Shown piece by piece: positions 15,796 to 26,118 of a DNA stretch of 64,000 nt (positions are counted from its first letter, which is position 1; the number at the start of each line of letters is the position of its first letter). Source of the stretch: Massilia sp. METH4 (GTDB taxonomy: Bacteria > Pseudomonadota > Gammaproteobacteria > Burkholderiales > Burkholderiaceae_D); assembly GCF_037094685.1 (NCBI RefSeq), contig NZ_CP146614.1:1364001-1428000 (forward strand). Reading direction: 5' to 3'. The notes below the pieces were generated by a model, which was given only the letters and a program-made list of their open reading frames with translations, was not told where the DNA came from and searched no databases. Made by a program: the position numbers and the translations under genes.

Positions 15796-17153
15796 AGTCA
15801 GTGCTTACTCGGCTGTTGCCGAAGACGATGGCCGGCCAGTTCGTCAGCCTGTTGATCTGCGGCCTGCTGGCGGCGCACCTGATCGCGCTGGTGGCTACCG
15901 CGTCGACCAGCGGCGGCGGCACCTTGCACCGGATGTCGCGGCGCTATGTGCTGGAAAACGTGGCATCGGCCTACCGGCTGGCGCTCGTGCAGCATGACGC
16001 CGACTCCGGCAACGCGCTGCTGGCCGCGCTGGATACGGAAACATCGCATCACCGCATCGGCGCGAGCAGCGCTGTCCCCGACACCGCATTGGACGAGGAA
16101 GAGCGCTCGCTGCAGGCCACGCTGCAGCACGAATTGCGGCTGCCGGCGGACGCGGTGCGGGTATCGCTCGCTTCCCCGGCGCGGGAGGACGGCCATCCGA
16201 CGCTTGCCGTGGCGCTGCGGCTGCCGCAGGGTTGGGTCAACAGCGTCCAGCAGCCGATCGCCAACACGCAATGGTGGTGGAAGCCGCTGCGCTTCTCGAT
16301 CCCCGTCAGCACGCTGCCGGTGCTGGTGATCGGCATCGTGTTCGTGCGGCGCATCCTGCGGCCCATCCAGGCGCTGTCGCAAGGCGCCGAGCGGGTAAGC
16401 CGCGGCGAGTACGAACCGTTGACCTTGAGCGGCCCGCGCGAGGCGCGCGAAGTGACGGCGTCGTTCAACATCATGCAGGCGCGGCTGACGCGCTACCTGG
16501 AAGACCACAAGCGCATGCTGGCCTCGATCAGCCACGACCTGCGCTCGATGGTCACCTCGCTGCGGCTGCGCGCGGAGCTGGTCGACGACGACGAGGTGCG
16601 CACCGGCATGCAGCGCACGCTGCGCGACATGGCCGCGATGATCGAGGAAACGCTGCGCTTTTCCAAAGACGACGCGCAGGACGAGCCAACCATCGAAACC
16701 GACCTCGGGGCGATGGCCGGCGAGATCGCGGCCGACCAGGCAGCGCAGGGGCGCGACGTCGCCCTGGCCGATGGCGGGGCCCTGTCCTCCCCGCCCACCC
16801 TGCCCTGCCGCTGCCGCCCGCTGGCGATCCGGCGCGCGCTGACGAACCTCGTCGATAACGCCGTGCGCTATGGGCGCAGCGCCCGGATCGGCGTGGCGGC
16901 CGCGCGCATCGACGGCGGCCGGGCCGCCGTGCGCATCACGATCGACGACGAAGGCCCCGGCATCCCGGCCGACCGGCTGGACGACGTCTTCAAGCCCTTC
17001 TACCGCCTCGACGCATCGCGCCAGCCCGAGCTGGGCGGCGTCGGCCTCGGCCTCGCCATCGCCCGCTCCTGCATCGAAGCCCACGGCGGCAAGGTCACCC
17101 TTTCCAACCGCGCGACCCGCGGCCTGCGCGCCACGATCCTCCTCCCCGCCTGA
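15792..17153 (+). CDS. Sensor histidine kinase, PfeS-like
   Basis: A 453-residue membrane kinase. Helix 1 is at about 14-36, a periplasmic sensor at about 37-168 and helix 2 at about 172-186. HAMP (RRILRPIQALSQGAERVSRG) covers about 186-238. The dimerisation box is SISHDLRSMVTSLRLRAE with H248 as phosphorylation site, and the ATPase domain has NLVDNAVRYG, DEGPGIP and GVGLGLAIA. The box reads R-S-M-V-T instead of the common R-T-P-L-T. The GTG at 15792 overlaps the regulator's stop. The signal is probably ferric siderophore or periplasmic iron status, judged only from the neighbourhood. Confidence 0.85.
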   Translation: MKSVLTRLLPKTMAGQFVSLLICGLLAAHLIALVATASTSGGGTLHRMSRRYVLENVASAYRLALVQHDADSGNALLAALDTETSHHRIGASSAVPDTALDEEERSLQATLQHELRLPADAVRVSLASPAREDGHPTLAVALRLPQGWVNSVQQPIANTQWWWKPLRFSIPVSTLPVLVIGIVFVRRILRPIQALSQGAERVSRGEYEPLTLSGPREAREVTASFNIMQARLTRYLEDHKRMLASISHDLRSMVTSLRLRAELVDDDEVRTGMQRTLRDMAAMIEETLRFSKDDAQDEPTIETDLGAMAGEIAADQAAQGRDVALADGGALSSPPTLPCRCRPLAIRRALTNLVDNAVRYGRSARIGVAAARIDGGRAAVRITIDDEGPGIPADRLDDVFKPFYRLDASRQPELGGVGLGLAIARSCIEAHGGKVTLSNRATRGLRATILLPA

Positions 17154-17180
17154 GTTGCAAAAACACCACGGGGACACCAC

Positions 17181-17265
17181 GGGGACTGTCCCCACGGTTT
17201 CAGATGGCAAAAACGCCACAAAAAGTGTTGTAAAAAATCGGGGACTGTCCCCAAACTTTTACAAC
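17181..17265. repeat. Two copies of a GGGGACTGTCCCC palindrome
   Basis: The 13-bp palindrome occurs at 17181-17193 and 17240-17252. The second copy sits inside a larger hairpin with 9-bp arms GTTGTAAAA / TTTTACAAC (17227-17265). The palindromic core resembles that of the REP-like pair near 5.4 kb (GGGGACGTACCCC) but differs in its centre. It lies between the kinase stop and the secF terminator. Confidence 0.6.
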
Positions 17266-17269
17266 AGGC

Positions 17270-17296
17270 GAAAAAAATGCCGCCCGAAGGCGGCAT
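17270..17296 (-). terminator. Rho-independent terminator of the secDF operon
   Basis: On the minus strand ATGCCGCC-TTCG-GGCGGCAT is followed by T(7). It lies 18 bp after the secF stop. Confidence 0.85.
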
Positions 17297-17314
17297 TGGC
17301 GGAGCGAGGCGGGA

Positions 17315-18337
17315 TCAGACGACCGCGCCGTCCGTTTCGTCCTTTTCCTTGACCGGCTTGATCAGGTCTTCGCGCTTGACGCCCAGCTTCATGGCGACGG
17401 CGGCGGCAACGAATACCGAGGAGTAGATGCCGAACAGGATGCCGATCGTCAGCGCCACGGCGAAATAGTGCAGCGTGGGGCCGCCGAAGAGCAGCATCGA
17501 CAGCACCATCATTTCCGTGCAGCCGTGGGTGATGATCGTGCGCGACATCGTGCTGGTGATCGCGTTGTCGATCACTTCCTGCACGCTCATCTTGCGCTGC
17601 TTGCGGAAGTTCTCGCGGATCCGGTCGAAGATCACGACCGATTCGTTGACCGAGTACCCCAGCACCGCCAGGATCGCCGCCAGCACCGTGAGCGAGAATT
17701 CCCACTGGAAGAAGGCGAAGAAGCCCATGATGATGACCACGTCGTGCAGGTTGGCGATAATCGCCGCCACCGCGTACTTCCACTCGAAGCGGATGGCCAG
17801 GTAGACCATCACGCCGATCACCACCATGATCAGCGCGTTGATGCCGTTCTGCGCCAGTTCCTCGCCCACCATCGGGCCGACGAATTCCACGCGCTGCAGC
17901 GAGATCACTTCCTTGCCGGCCGCGTCCACGCAGGCCGTGCGCGCGTGGTGGTCGCCCTGCGGCGATACCTGGTCGAACTGCTTCACGCTGCCCTGGTCGG
18001 CGCGGCACAGCGCGTCGAAGGCGCGTGCCGACGTGGTGTCGGAGCTGGAGCCTGGCGTGATCGGCAGGCGGATCAGCACGTCGCTGGCGGTGCCGAACGT
18101 GCTGGCTTCCGGATGCTCGAAGCCCGCGCCGCGCAGCGATTCGCGCATGCGCTCCAGGTTGGCCGCCTGCGGATACTTCACTTCCACCAGCGTGCCGCCC
18201 TTGAACTCGATGGACAGGTGCAGGCCCTTGGTGGCCAGGAAGAACACGGCCGCCACGAACGTCAGCGCCGACACGACGTTGAAGATCGTCGCGTAGCGCA
18301 TGAACGGGATGTCTCTATGAATGCGGAAAAATTCCAT
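17315..18337 (-). CDS. secF: Protein translocase subunit SecF
   Basis: A 340-residue inner-membrane protein with six helices, of normal SecF length. With SecD it uses the proton gradient to pull exported proteins through SecYEG. The N-terminal helix is followed by the SecF signature GLHLSIEFKGGTLVEV. The large periplasmic domain and the C-terminal block GYSVNESVVIFDRIRENFRK follow, along with the DNAITSTMSRTIITHG helix. It is the last gene of yajC-secD-secF, 26 bp after secD. Confidence 0.96.
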   Translation of the reverse strand: MEFFRIHRDIPFMRYATIFNVVSALTFVAAVFFLATKGLHLSIEFKGGTLVEVKYPQAANLERMRESLRGAGFEHPEASTFGTASDVLIRLPITPGSSSDTTSARAFDALCRADQGSVKQFDQVSPQGDHHARTACVDAAGKEVISLQRVEFVGPMVGEELAQNGINALIMVVIGVMVYLAIRFEWKYAVAAIIANLHDVVIIMGFFAFFQWEFSLTVLAAILAVLGYSVNESVVIFDRIRENFRKQRKMSVQEVIDNAITSTMSRTIITHGCTEMMVLSMLLFGGPTLHYFAVALTIGILFGIYSSVFVAAAVAMKLGVKREDLIKPVKEKDETDGAVV

Positions 18338-18363
18338 GAAATCCTCTTATTGAGCGATGGCCG

Positions 18364-20226
18364 TTACTGCGCCTGGCCCGGTTTCCACACCGTGCCGATC
18401 GACAGCGACTGCAGTTTCTTCTTGCGGCCGTACCACAGGTTGACCACGCCGCGCGACACGAAGACGGCGGAGAACATCGAGGTAAGGATGCCCAGGCCGT
18501 GCACGATGGCGAAGCCGCGGATCGCACCCGAACCGAACACCAGCAGCGCCAGCGCCACGATCAGGGTCGTCACGTTCGAGTCGAAGATGGTGGCCCAGGC
18601 GCGGTCGAAACCGGCCGAGATGGCGGCCTGCGGCGAGGCACCGCCGCGTAGCTCTTCGCGCACCCGCTCGTTGATCAGCACGTTGGCGTCGATCGCCATG
18701 CCCAGCGCCAGCGCGATAGCGGCGATACCCGGCAAGGTCAGCGTGATGCCCATCAGCGACAGGATCGCCACCAGCAGCAGCAGGTTCACGCCCAGCGCCA
18801 GCACGGAGAAGAAGCCGAACACCATGTAGTAGATGATCATGAAGACGGCGATCGCCAGGAAGCCGTACATCGTGGCGTTGAAGCCCTTCTTGATGTTCTC
18901 GGCGCCCAGTTGCGGGCCGACCAGGCGTTCCTCGATGACTTCCATCGGCGCGTACAGCGCGCCGGCGCGCAGCAGCAGCGCCAGTTCGGTGGAGTTCTCG
19001 ACGCTGCCCATGCCCGTGATGCGGAAGCGGCTGCCCAGTTCGTCCTGGATCGTGGCGACCGACAGCACCTCCGGCTTGCCTTTTTCGTACAGCACGATGG
19101 CCATGCCCTTGCCCACGTTGTCGCGGGTGGCTTCGCGCATGCGGCGGCCGCCGTCGCCGTTCAGGTCGATCGACACGGCCGGCTGCTGGTTCTCGTCGAA
19201 CGATGCGGTGGCCGACGAGATGTAGTCGCCGGAGATGATCACATCCTTCTTCAGCACGACCGGCACGTTCTTGCCGACGGTGAACAGCTCGGAATTGAAC
19301 GGGATCGCGGCCGTCAGCTCGGTGCCGCGCGGAACGGTCTGGTCGACCAGGCGCACTTCCAGCGTGGCGGTGCGGCCGATGATGGACTTGGCACGTGCCA
19401 CGTCCTGCACGCCCGGCAGCTGCACCACGATACGGTCGGCGCCCTGCTGCTGGATGATCGGTTCGGAGACGCCCAGTTCGTTGACGCGCTTGGACAGCGT
19501 GGCAATGTTCTGCTTCACGCCGTTATCCAGCGTAGCCTTCAGCGCGGCGGGCTTCATCGAGCCTGTCAGGGTCAGGTCGGTACCGTTGTTGCCGTCGGCG
19601 AACTGCAGGTCGGTCATGTCGCCCAGCGCGTTGCGCGCGGCCTGGCGGGTGGCTTCGTCGCGGAATTTCACGACGATGGAGTCGCCCACGCGCTCGATGC
19701 CGGCATGGCGCACGCTCTTGTCGCGCAGCTCGCCGCGAATGGCGGCCTGGAAGCCCTGGATGCGCTTGTTCAGCGCTGCCTTGGTATCCACCTGCATCAG
19801 GAAGTGCACGCCGCCGCGCAGGTCGAGGCCCAGGTACATCGGGTGGGCGCCGAGCTTCTGCATCCATGCCGGCGTATTGGCCATCAGGTTGCTGGTGACG
19901 ATATAGGCCGGGTCGGCCGGATCGGCGTTCAAGCCTTTTTCCAGCGCGAGCTTGGCCTTGAACTGCGCGTCGATGTCGACGAACCGGGCGCGCACGGAGG
20001 GACTGCTCGTTCCCGCGTCGAAGGTGACGCCGGTCGTGGCGACCTTCGCCTCGCCCAGGATCTGCTCGACGCGGGTGACGATATCGCTACCCACCTTCAC
20101 CGTGGACTTGCCGCTGGTGATCTGCAGGGCGGGCGATTCACCCATGTAGTTAGGTGCCGTGTACAGTGCCCCCAGCAGCACGACGACGGCAATGATGATG
20201 TATTTCCAGATGGGATAACGATTCAT
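18364..20226 (-). CDS. secD: Protein translocase subunit SecD
   Basis: A 620-residue SecD of normal length: one N-terminal helix (YIIIAVVVLLGALYTAPNYM), periplasmic P1 head and base, and five C-terminal helices. LGLDLRGGVHFLMQVD is the family signature, and GIAAIALALGMAIDANVLIN carries the D1-type proton-relay region. It works with SecF and YajC at SecYEG. A hairpin that could act as a partial terminator lies in the gap after yajC. Confidence 0.96.
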   Translation of the reverse strand: MNRYPIWKYIIIAVVVLLGALYTAPNYMGESPALQITSGKSTVKVGSDIVTRVEQILGEAKVATTGVTFDAGTSSPSVRARFVDIDAQFKAKLALEKGLNADPADPAYIVTSNLMANTPAWMQKLGAHPMYLGLDLRGGVHFLMQVDTKAALNKRIQGFQAAIRGELRDKSVRHAGIERVGDSIVVKFRDEATRQAARNALGDMTDLQFADGNNGTDLTLTGSMKPAALKATLDNGVKQNIATLSKRVNELGVSEPIIQQQGADRIVVQLPGVQDVARAKSIIGRTATLEVRLVDQTVPRGTELTAAIPFNSELFTVGKNVPVVLKKDVIISGDYISSATASFDENQQPAVSIDLNGDGGRRMREATRDNVGKGMAIVLYEKGKPEVLSVATIQDELGSRFRITGMGSVENSTELALLLRAGALYAPMEVIEERLVGPQLGAENIKKGFNATMYGFLAIAVFMIIYYMVFGFFSVLALGVNLLLLVAILSLMGITLTLPGIAAIALALGMAIDANVLINERVREELRGGASPQAAISAGFDRAWATIFDSNVTTLIVALALLVFGSGAIRGFAIVHGLGILTSMFSAVFVSRGVVNLWYGRKKKLQSLSIGTVWKPGQAQ

Positions 20227-20251
20227 GATCTTCAGCGTGGTTGGCCGATAA

Positions 20252-20278
20252 CAAAAGCGGGCGGTGATGCCGCCCGCT
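20252..20278 (-). terminator. Terminator-like hairpin between yajC and secD
   Basis: On the minus strand AGCGGGCGG pairs with CCGCCCGCT around a 5-nt loop, followed by TTTTGTT. The stem is strong but the T-run short, so it could lower secDF expression relative to yajC by partial read-through. Confidence 0.55.
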
Positions 20279-20292
20279 TCCTGTGCGAGGTC

Positions 20293-20625
20293 TTACAGCC
20301 CCTTGAGCGTACCCTTCGGCAGCAGCGTCGTCACCGACGGCTTCTGCACGACGATTTCCGTGTTCGGCGCGATTTCCAGCGTCACGTACGCATCGGTGAC
20401 CCTGGACACGCGGCCCAGGATGCCGCCGACCGTCACGACTTCGTCGCCCTTGGCGAGCGCGTCCATCATGGCCTTCTGTTCCTTGGCACGTTTCTGCTGC
20501 GGACGGATCATCAGGAAATACATGACCACGAACATCAGGATCAGCGGCACGAAGGTCGAGAGATTGCTCATCATCGACGCGTCGGCGGCGCCGGCGGTTT
20601 GAGCATATGCGTTGGAAATGAACAC
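20293..20625 (-). CDS. yajC: Preprotein translocase accessory subunit YajC
   Basis: A 110-residue membrane protein with one N-terminal helix (FVPLILMFVVMYFLMIRPQQ) and the conserved RPQQKRAKEQKAMMDALAKG segment. A beta-rich cytoplasmic domain follows (GDEVVTVGGILG). YajC associates with SecDF. The GTG at 20625 was chosen because GGAG sits 7 bp upstream; the frame extends a further four codons to a TTG that overlaps this ribosome-binding site. Confidence 0.95.
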   Translation of the reverse strand: MFISNAYAQTAGAADASMMSNLSTFVPLILMFVVMYFLMIRPQQKRAKEQKAMMDALAKGDEVVTVGGILGRVSRVTDAYVTLEIAPNTEIVVQKPSVTTLLPKGTLKGL

Positions 20626-20661
20626 GGGTGACTCCAATGTGATTAAAAAAAACAGCGCTGT

Positions 20662-20670
20662 ATTCTAGCA
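20662..20670 (-). promoter_or_regulatory. Extended -10 promoter upstream of yajC
   Basis: On the minus strand TGCTAGAAT combines a TGn extension with TAGAAT about 37 bp before the yajC start. No good -35 was seen, which is acceptable for an extended -10 promoter. Confidence 0.4.
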
Positions 20671-20741
20671 CTGGCCAAAGGCGCTTAGATCGGGCCTGTT
20701 TTACATTATTGCAAGACCCATTTCCCGCGCCTTCGTCCGCT

Positions 20742-21893
<1,152 letters not shown>

Positions 21894-21907
21894 TCAATGC
21901 CACGGGT

Positions 21908-22933
21908 CTAGGCCCGGTTAGGCGTGGTCAGCAACATGGCATCGCCATAGCTGAAGAAGCGGTATTCGTTGGCAATCGCGTGCGCATAGGCGGCGCGGAT
22001 TTCGTCGAAACCGGCGAAGGCCGAGACCAGCATCAAGAGCGTGGACTTCGGCAGGTGGAAATTGGTGATCAGGCGTGTCACCGTCTTGAACTGGTAGCCC
22101 GGCGTGATGAACAGCGCGGTATCGGCGCTGCCGGCCTCGATCGTGCCGGACTGCGACGCCGATTCGAGCGCGCGCAGGCTGGTGGTGCCGACGGCGATCA
22201 CGTCGCGGCCTGCCGCGCGCGTGGCTTTCACGGCGTCCACCGTTTCCTGCGGCATCGTGTACCACTCGGTGTGCATCTTGTGCTCGGCCAGGTTTTCCGT
22301 GCGCACGGGCTGGAACGTGCCGGCGCCCACGTGCAGCGTGACATAGGCGAAGTTGACGCCCTTGTCCTTCAGCTTTTGCAGCAGCGCTACGTCGAAGTGC
22401 AGGCCGGCCGTCGGTGCGGCCACCGCGCCCGGCACCTTGTTGAACACGGTCTGGTAACGCGTTTCGTCGACCTCGCCCGGCGCGTGCTCGATATAGGGCG
22501 GCAGCGGCAGGCGGCCGTATTGTTCGATCAGGTCGAACACGTCGGCGTCGAAACGCAGCGTGAAGAATTCGCCGGCGCGCTCGCCCACGGTCACGTCGAA
22601 AGCGTCGGCAAGGCGGATCTTCACGCCGGGGCCGGGCGACTTCGAGGCGCGCACCTGGGCCAGCACGGTGCGCGTGTCGAGCACGCGCTCGACCAGCACC
22701 TCGACCTTGCCGCCGGAATCCTTTACGCCGAAGAAGCGGGCCTTCAGCACGCGGGTATCGTTCATCACCAGCAGGTCGCCGGCTTGCAGCAGGTCGAGGA
22801 TATCGGTGAACTTGCGGTCGAACAGGCGGTCTCCATCCACGTGCAGCAGGCGGGAGGCGCTGCGGTCCGGCAGCGGAAACTGAGCAATGCGCTCGGGCGG
22901 CAAGTTAAAATCGAAATCGGAGAGCGAATACAT
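21908..22933 (-). CDS. queA: S-adenosylmethionine:tRNA ribosyltransferase-isomerase QueA
   Basis: A 341-residue enzyme that moves the ribosyl group of S-adenosylmethionine to preQ1-tRNA, forming epoxyqueuosine. It begins [20 protein letters not shown], the classic QueA N-terminus, so the ATG at 22933 was chosen over an in-frame extension to 23062. Other hallmarks are [28 protein letters not shown] and the C-terminal [19 protein letters not shown]. It is the first gene of the queA-tgt-yajC-secDF stretch and divergent from recG. Confidence 0.97.
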   Translation of the reverse strand: MYSLSDFDFNLPPERIAQFPLPDRSASRLLHVDGDRLFDRKFTDILDLLQAGDLLVMNDTRVLKARFFGVKDSGGKVEVLVERVLDTRTVLAQVRASKSPGPGVKIRLADAFDVTVGERAGEFFTLRFDADVFDLIEQYGRLPLPPYIEHAPGEVDETRYQTVFNKVPGAVAAPTAGLHFDVALLQKLKDKGVNFAYVTLHVGAGTFQPVRTENLAEHKMHTEWYTMPQETVDAVKATRAAGRDVIAVGTTSLRALESASQSGTIEAGSADTALFITPGYQFKTVTRLITNFHLPKSTLLMLVSAFAGFDEIRAAYAHAIANEYRFFSYGDAMLLTTPNRA

Positions 22934-23017
22934 ATGTGTCTGGCGGCAGCGCATGCACCTGGCGCAATGCGCATAGTCCCGCTGAAAAACCGTTAGAAAA
23001 CCGTTAGGCAACCTTCT

Positions 23018-23044
23018 ATTGTACGCTACTCTCCGGGCAGTCAA
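23018..23044 (-). promoter_or_regulatory. Possible queA promoter
   Basis: On the minus strand TTGACT and TACAAT are separated by 15 bp, a short spacer. The start point would give a leader of about 75 nt before the queA ATG. It overlaps the region just upstream of the divergent recG start. Confidence 0.4.
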
Positions 23045-23064
23045 GAAAAACGCATCCAGCAACC

Positions 23065-25146
23065 ATGGCCGAAACGAAGCAAAGCAAGCCCCCCGTCAAG
23101 AAAGCCGCCGCCTCCCGGGCTGCAACCGCCGAAAGCAAGCTGGCCAAGCTCGGGCTGCGCACGGACATGGACCTGGTGCTGCACCTGCCCATGCGCTACG
23201 AGGATGAAACCGAGGTCATCGACATCCGCGCCGCCTGCCTGCGCGGCGGCCAGACGTCGCAGGTCGAAGGCATCGTCACGAAGAACGAGATCACGTACAA
23301 GCCGCGCAAGCAGATGATCGTGCACATCGCCGACGACACGGGCGAGCTGATGCTGCGTTTCATGAACTTCTACGGCAGCCAGGTACGCCAGCTCGCCGAG
23401 GGCACGCGGGTGCGTGCGCGTGGCGAGCTCAAACACGGCTTCTTTGGCGCCGAGATGGTGCACCCCACCTACAAGGTGGTCAACGAGGGCGCGCCGCTGC
23501 CCACGTCGCTGACGCCCGTCTACCCTTCCGGCGAAGGCCTGTCGCAGCACGTGCTGCGCCGCGCGATCATGGAAGCGATGCGCCGGGTGGACTGGACCGA
23601 CACGCTGCCGCCCCGTATTCTGGAAAAGCTGCACCTGCACGCGTTCGAGCCCGCGGTGAAGCTGCTGCACCATCCGCCGCAACACGTCGACGAGCATGCG
23701 CTGGCGGACCGCTCCCACCCGGCCTGGACCCGCATGAAGTTCGACGAACTGCTGGCCCAGCAACTGTCGCTGAAGCGGGCGCAGGACGCGCGGCGCCAGA
23801 AAGGCGCGGCGCCGCTGGAGGCGGTCGGTTCCCTGACCGCGGCCTTCCAGGCCACGCTGCCGTTCAGGCTGACGAACGCCCAGGCGCGCGTGCTGGAGGA
23901 GATCCGCACCGACCTGCGCCAGCCCTACCCCATGCAGCGGCTGCTGCAGGGCGACGTGGGCAGCGGCAAGACCGTGGTGGCCGCGCTGGCCGCCACCCAG
24001 GCAATCGACAGCGGCTTCCAGGCCGCGCTGATGGCTCCCACGGAAATCCTGGCCGAGCAGCACTTCCGCAAGATCGCCGCGTGGATGGAACCGCTGGGCG
24101 TGAAGGTGGCGTGGCTGACGGGGAGCCTGAAGAAAAAGGAGAAGGAAGCCGCGGGCGCCATGGCCGAATCGGGCGAGGCGCAGTTGGTGATCGGCACCCA
24201 CGCGCTGATCCAGGACACGGTGCAATTCGCCAGGCTGGGCCTCGTCATCGTCGACGAGCAGCACCGCTTCGGCGTGGGCCAGCGCCTCACGCTGCGCAAC
24301 AAGGGGGCCGACGGCCTGGTGCCCCACCAGCTGATGATGTCGGCCACGCCGATCCCCCGCACGCTGGCGATGACGTACTACGCCGACCTGGAAGTCTCGG
24401 TGATCGACGAATTGCCGCCGGGCCGCACGCCCATCGTCACGCGCGTGATCGACCAGAACCGGCGCGACGAGGTGATCGAGCGCGTGCACGCCGCCGCGCT
24501 CGATGGCCGCCAGGTGTACTGGGTCTGCCCGCTCATCGAGGAATCCGAAGCGCTGCAATTGCAGACGGCGACCGAGACCTACGAAACGCTGGCCGCCGCA
24601 CTGCCGGACCTGCGCGTGGGCCTGGTGCATGGCCGCCTGAAACCGGCCGAGAAACAGGAAGTGATGGATGCCTTCGCGGCCGGCCAGGTGCACGTGCTGG
24701 TGGCCACCACCGTGATCGAGGTGGGCGTGGACGTGCCGAATGCGTCGCTGATGGTGATCGAGCATGCCGAGCGCTTCGGCCTGTCGCAGCTGCACCAGTT
24801 GCGCGGCCGCGTGGGCCGCGGTTCGGCGGCCAGCGTGTGCCTGCTGCTGTACCAGAGCCCCCTGGGCCCCGTGGCCAAGCAGCGCCTTGCGACGATGCGG
24901 GAAACCACCGACGGCTTCGAGATCGCCCGGCGCGACCTGGAGATCCGCGGCCCAGGCGAATTCCTGGGCGCACGCCAGTCCGGCCAGGCAATGCTGCGCT
25001 TTGCCGACCTGGAAACGGATGGCTGGCTGGTCGACCAGGCGCGCGACGTGGCGCATGCGCTGCTGCACGATCCGGCCGGGCAGCCGGTGGTCGAGGCGCA
25101 CCTGGAGCGCTGGCTGGGCGGGCGCGAGGAATTCCTGAAAGTGTGA
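23065..25146 (+). CDS. recG: ATP-dependent DNA helicase RecG
   Basis: A 693-residue branch-migration helicase, normal length for RecG. The N-terminal wedge/OB domain (about 25-200) binds forked DNA. The helicase core has Walker A GDVGSGKT, Walker [19 protein letters not shown] (motif III) and HGRLKPAEK. Motifs V-VI are [13 protein letters not shown] and QLRGRVGRG. It reverses stalled forks and resolves recombination intermediates. It is monocistronic, divergent from queA. Confidence 0.97.
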   Translation: MAETKQSKPPVKKAAASRAATAESKLAKLGLRTDMDLVLHLPMRYEDETEVIDIRAACLRGGQTSQVEGIVTKNEITYKPRKQMIVHIADDTGELMLRFMNFYGSQVRQLAEGTRVRARGELKHGFFGAEMVHPTYKVVNEGAPLPTSLTPVYPSGEGLSQHVLRRAIMEAMRRVDWTDTLPPRILEKLHLHAFEPAVKLLHHPPQHVDEHALADRSHPAWTRMKFDELLAQQLSLKRAQDARRQKGAAPLEAVGSLTAAFQATLPFRLTNAQARVLEEIRTDLRQPYPMQRLLQGDVGSGKTVVAALAATQAIDSGFQAALMAPTEILAEQHFRKIAAWMEPLGVKVAWLTGSLKKKEKEAAGAMAESGEAQLVIGTHALIQDTVQFARLGLVIVDEQHRFGVGQRLTLRNKGADGLVPHQLMMSATPIPRTLAMTYYADLEVSVIDELPPGRTPIVTRVIDQNRRDEVIERVHAAALDGRQVYWVCPLIEESEALQLQTATETYETLAAALPDLRVGLVHGRLKPAEKQEVMDAFAAGQVHVLVATTVIEVGVDVPNASLMVIEHAERFGLSQLHQLRGRVGRGSAASVCLLLYQSPLGPVAKQRLATMRETTDGFEIARRDLEIRGPGEFLGARQSGQAMLRFADLETDGWLVDQARDVAHALLHDPAGQPVVEAHLERWLGGREEFLKV

Positions 25147-25263
25147 TGCGGCCTCCCGTGGAACGGGCGCAACAGAACGACGATAGTCCTTGCAGGCTGC
25201 AATACGCGGCCTATGCTGATTGACGCAGTAACAAAAAAACCATTCCGGAACCGGGGGGGTGCC

Positions 25264-26094
25264 ATGCTTCGATCGCTACGCTCGTTGTTGCTGTCCCTTT
25301 GTCTGTCATGCGCCATGGGGGGCGCGTTCGCGGCGCCCGTGATGACGTTCACCGCCAATTCCGCCACCACCGGCATCGCCGGCGCCGTCGAGTCGCAATG
25401 GACCGACAGCACCTTCATCGAACACGGGGACCGGTACAACTTCGCCTACACGCTGCGCGACGAACTGGTCGTCGAGAACGGCGAGCATGTCCTCTACCAT
25501 TACCGCGACGTGTCCTACGACGTGGACGGGCACGTGCGCGACTGGATGCTGCTCAATGTCGACGGCACGGCAAGCGGGCCGCACACCGTGCAATTCAACG
25601 TCACCGCCACGCTCGACACGACGCAGACGGCCCGGCTCGTGGACAGCGGCGACCTGTCGTTCCAGGTGTTCCTGTCGCTCAATGGCGGCTACGATCCGGG
25701 CGCGGCCGGGCAACCGGGGGCGCCCGTGTTTTCGGACATATCGTCCGGCCTGCCCGTGGCGCTGACGACCGAACCGACGTGGTATCCGGAAGACCGGCAT
25801 TTCAACGCGAATGCGTCCGGCGTCTTCGCCGCGCCGCGCGACCTCGTCACGTACGAGTATGCCTACCTGATCGAAGCCGGCGCGGATCTGGTTTCCGAAC
25901 AGGCCGCCTTCATGATCCACGGCCCGGGTTATGACGCCGGCGTCCGCACGCTGAGCTACAGCGAGTTCCTGGGCTCGGAGGTGATTCCGGTGCCCGAACC
26001 GCGCACCTGGGCAATGCTGCTGGCTGGCGTGGCCGTGCTGGCGCTGGCGCGCCGCCCGCGCACGGCCGTCTTCAAATACGTCGCCGGCCCATAG
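25264..26094 (+). CDS. PEP-CTERM sorted exported protein (tandem paralogue 1)
   Basis: A 276-residue secreted protein with a signal peptide (MLRSLRSLLLSLCLSCAMGG, cleavage near AFA) and a C-terminal PEP-CTERM anchor (VPEPRTWAMLLAGVAVLALA, then RR). PEP-CTERM tails are recognised by exosortase at the inner membrane; no exosortase is in this window. The body starts PVMTFTANSATTGI and carries LRDELVVENGEHVLYHYRDV, shared with the next gene. The body fold is not recognised and is predicted to be beta-rich. The ATG at 25264 was preferred over one at 25213 because it starts directly at the signal peptide. Confidence 0.85.
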   Translation: MLRSLRSLLLSLCLSCAMGGAFAAPVMTFTANSATTGIAGAVESQWTDSTFIEHGDRYNFAYTLRDELVVENGEHVLYHYRDVSYDVDGHVRDWMLLNVDGTASGPHTVQFNVTATLDTTQTARLVDSGDLSFQVFLSLNGGYDPGAAGQPGAPVFSDISSGLPVALTTEPTWYPEDRHFNANASGVFAAPRDLVTYEYAYLIEAGADLVSEQAAFMIHGPGYDAGVRTLSYSEFLGSEVIPVPEPRTWAMLLAGVAVLALARRPRTAVFKYVAGP

Positions 26095-26118
26095 CAACCG
26101 GCTTCCCGGGAGAACACG

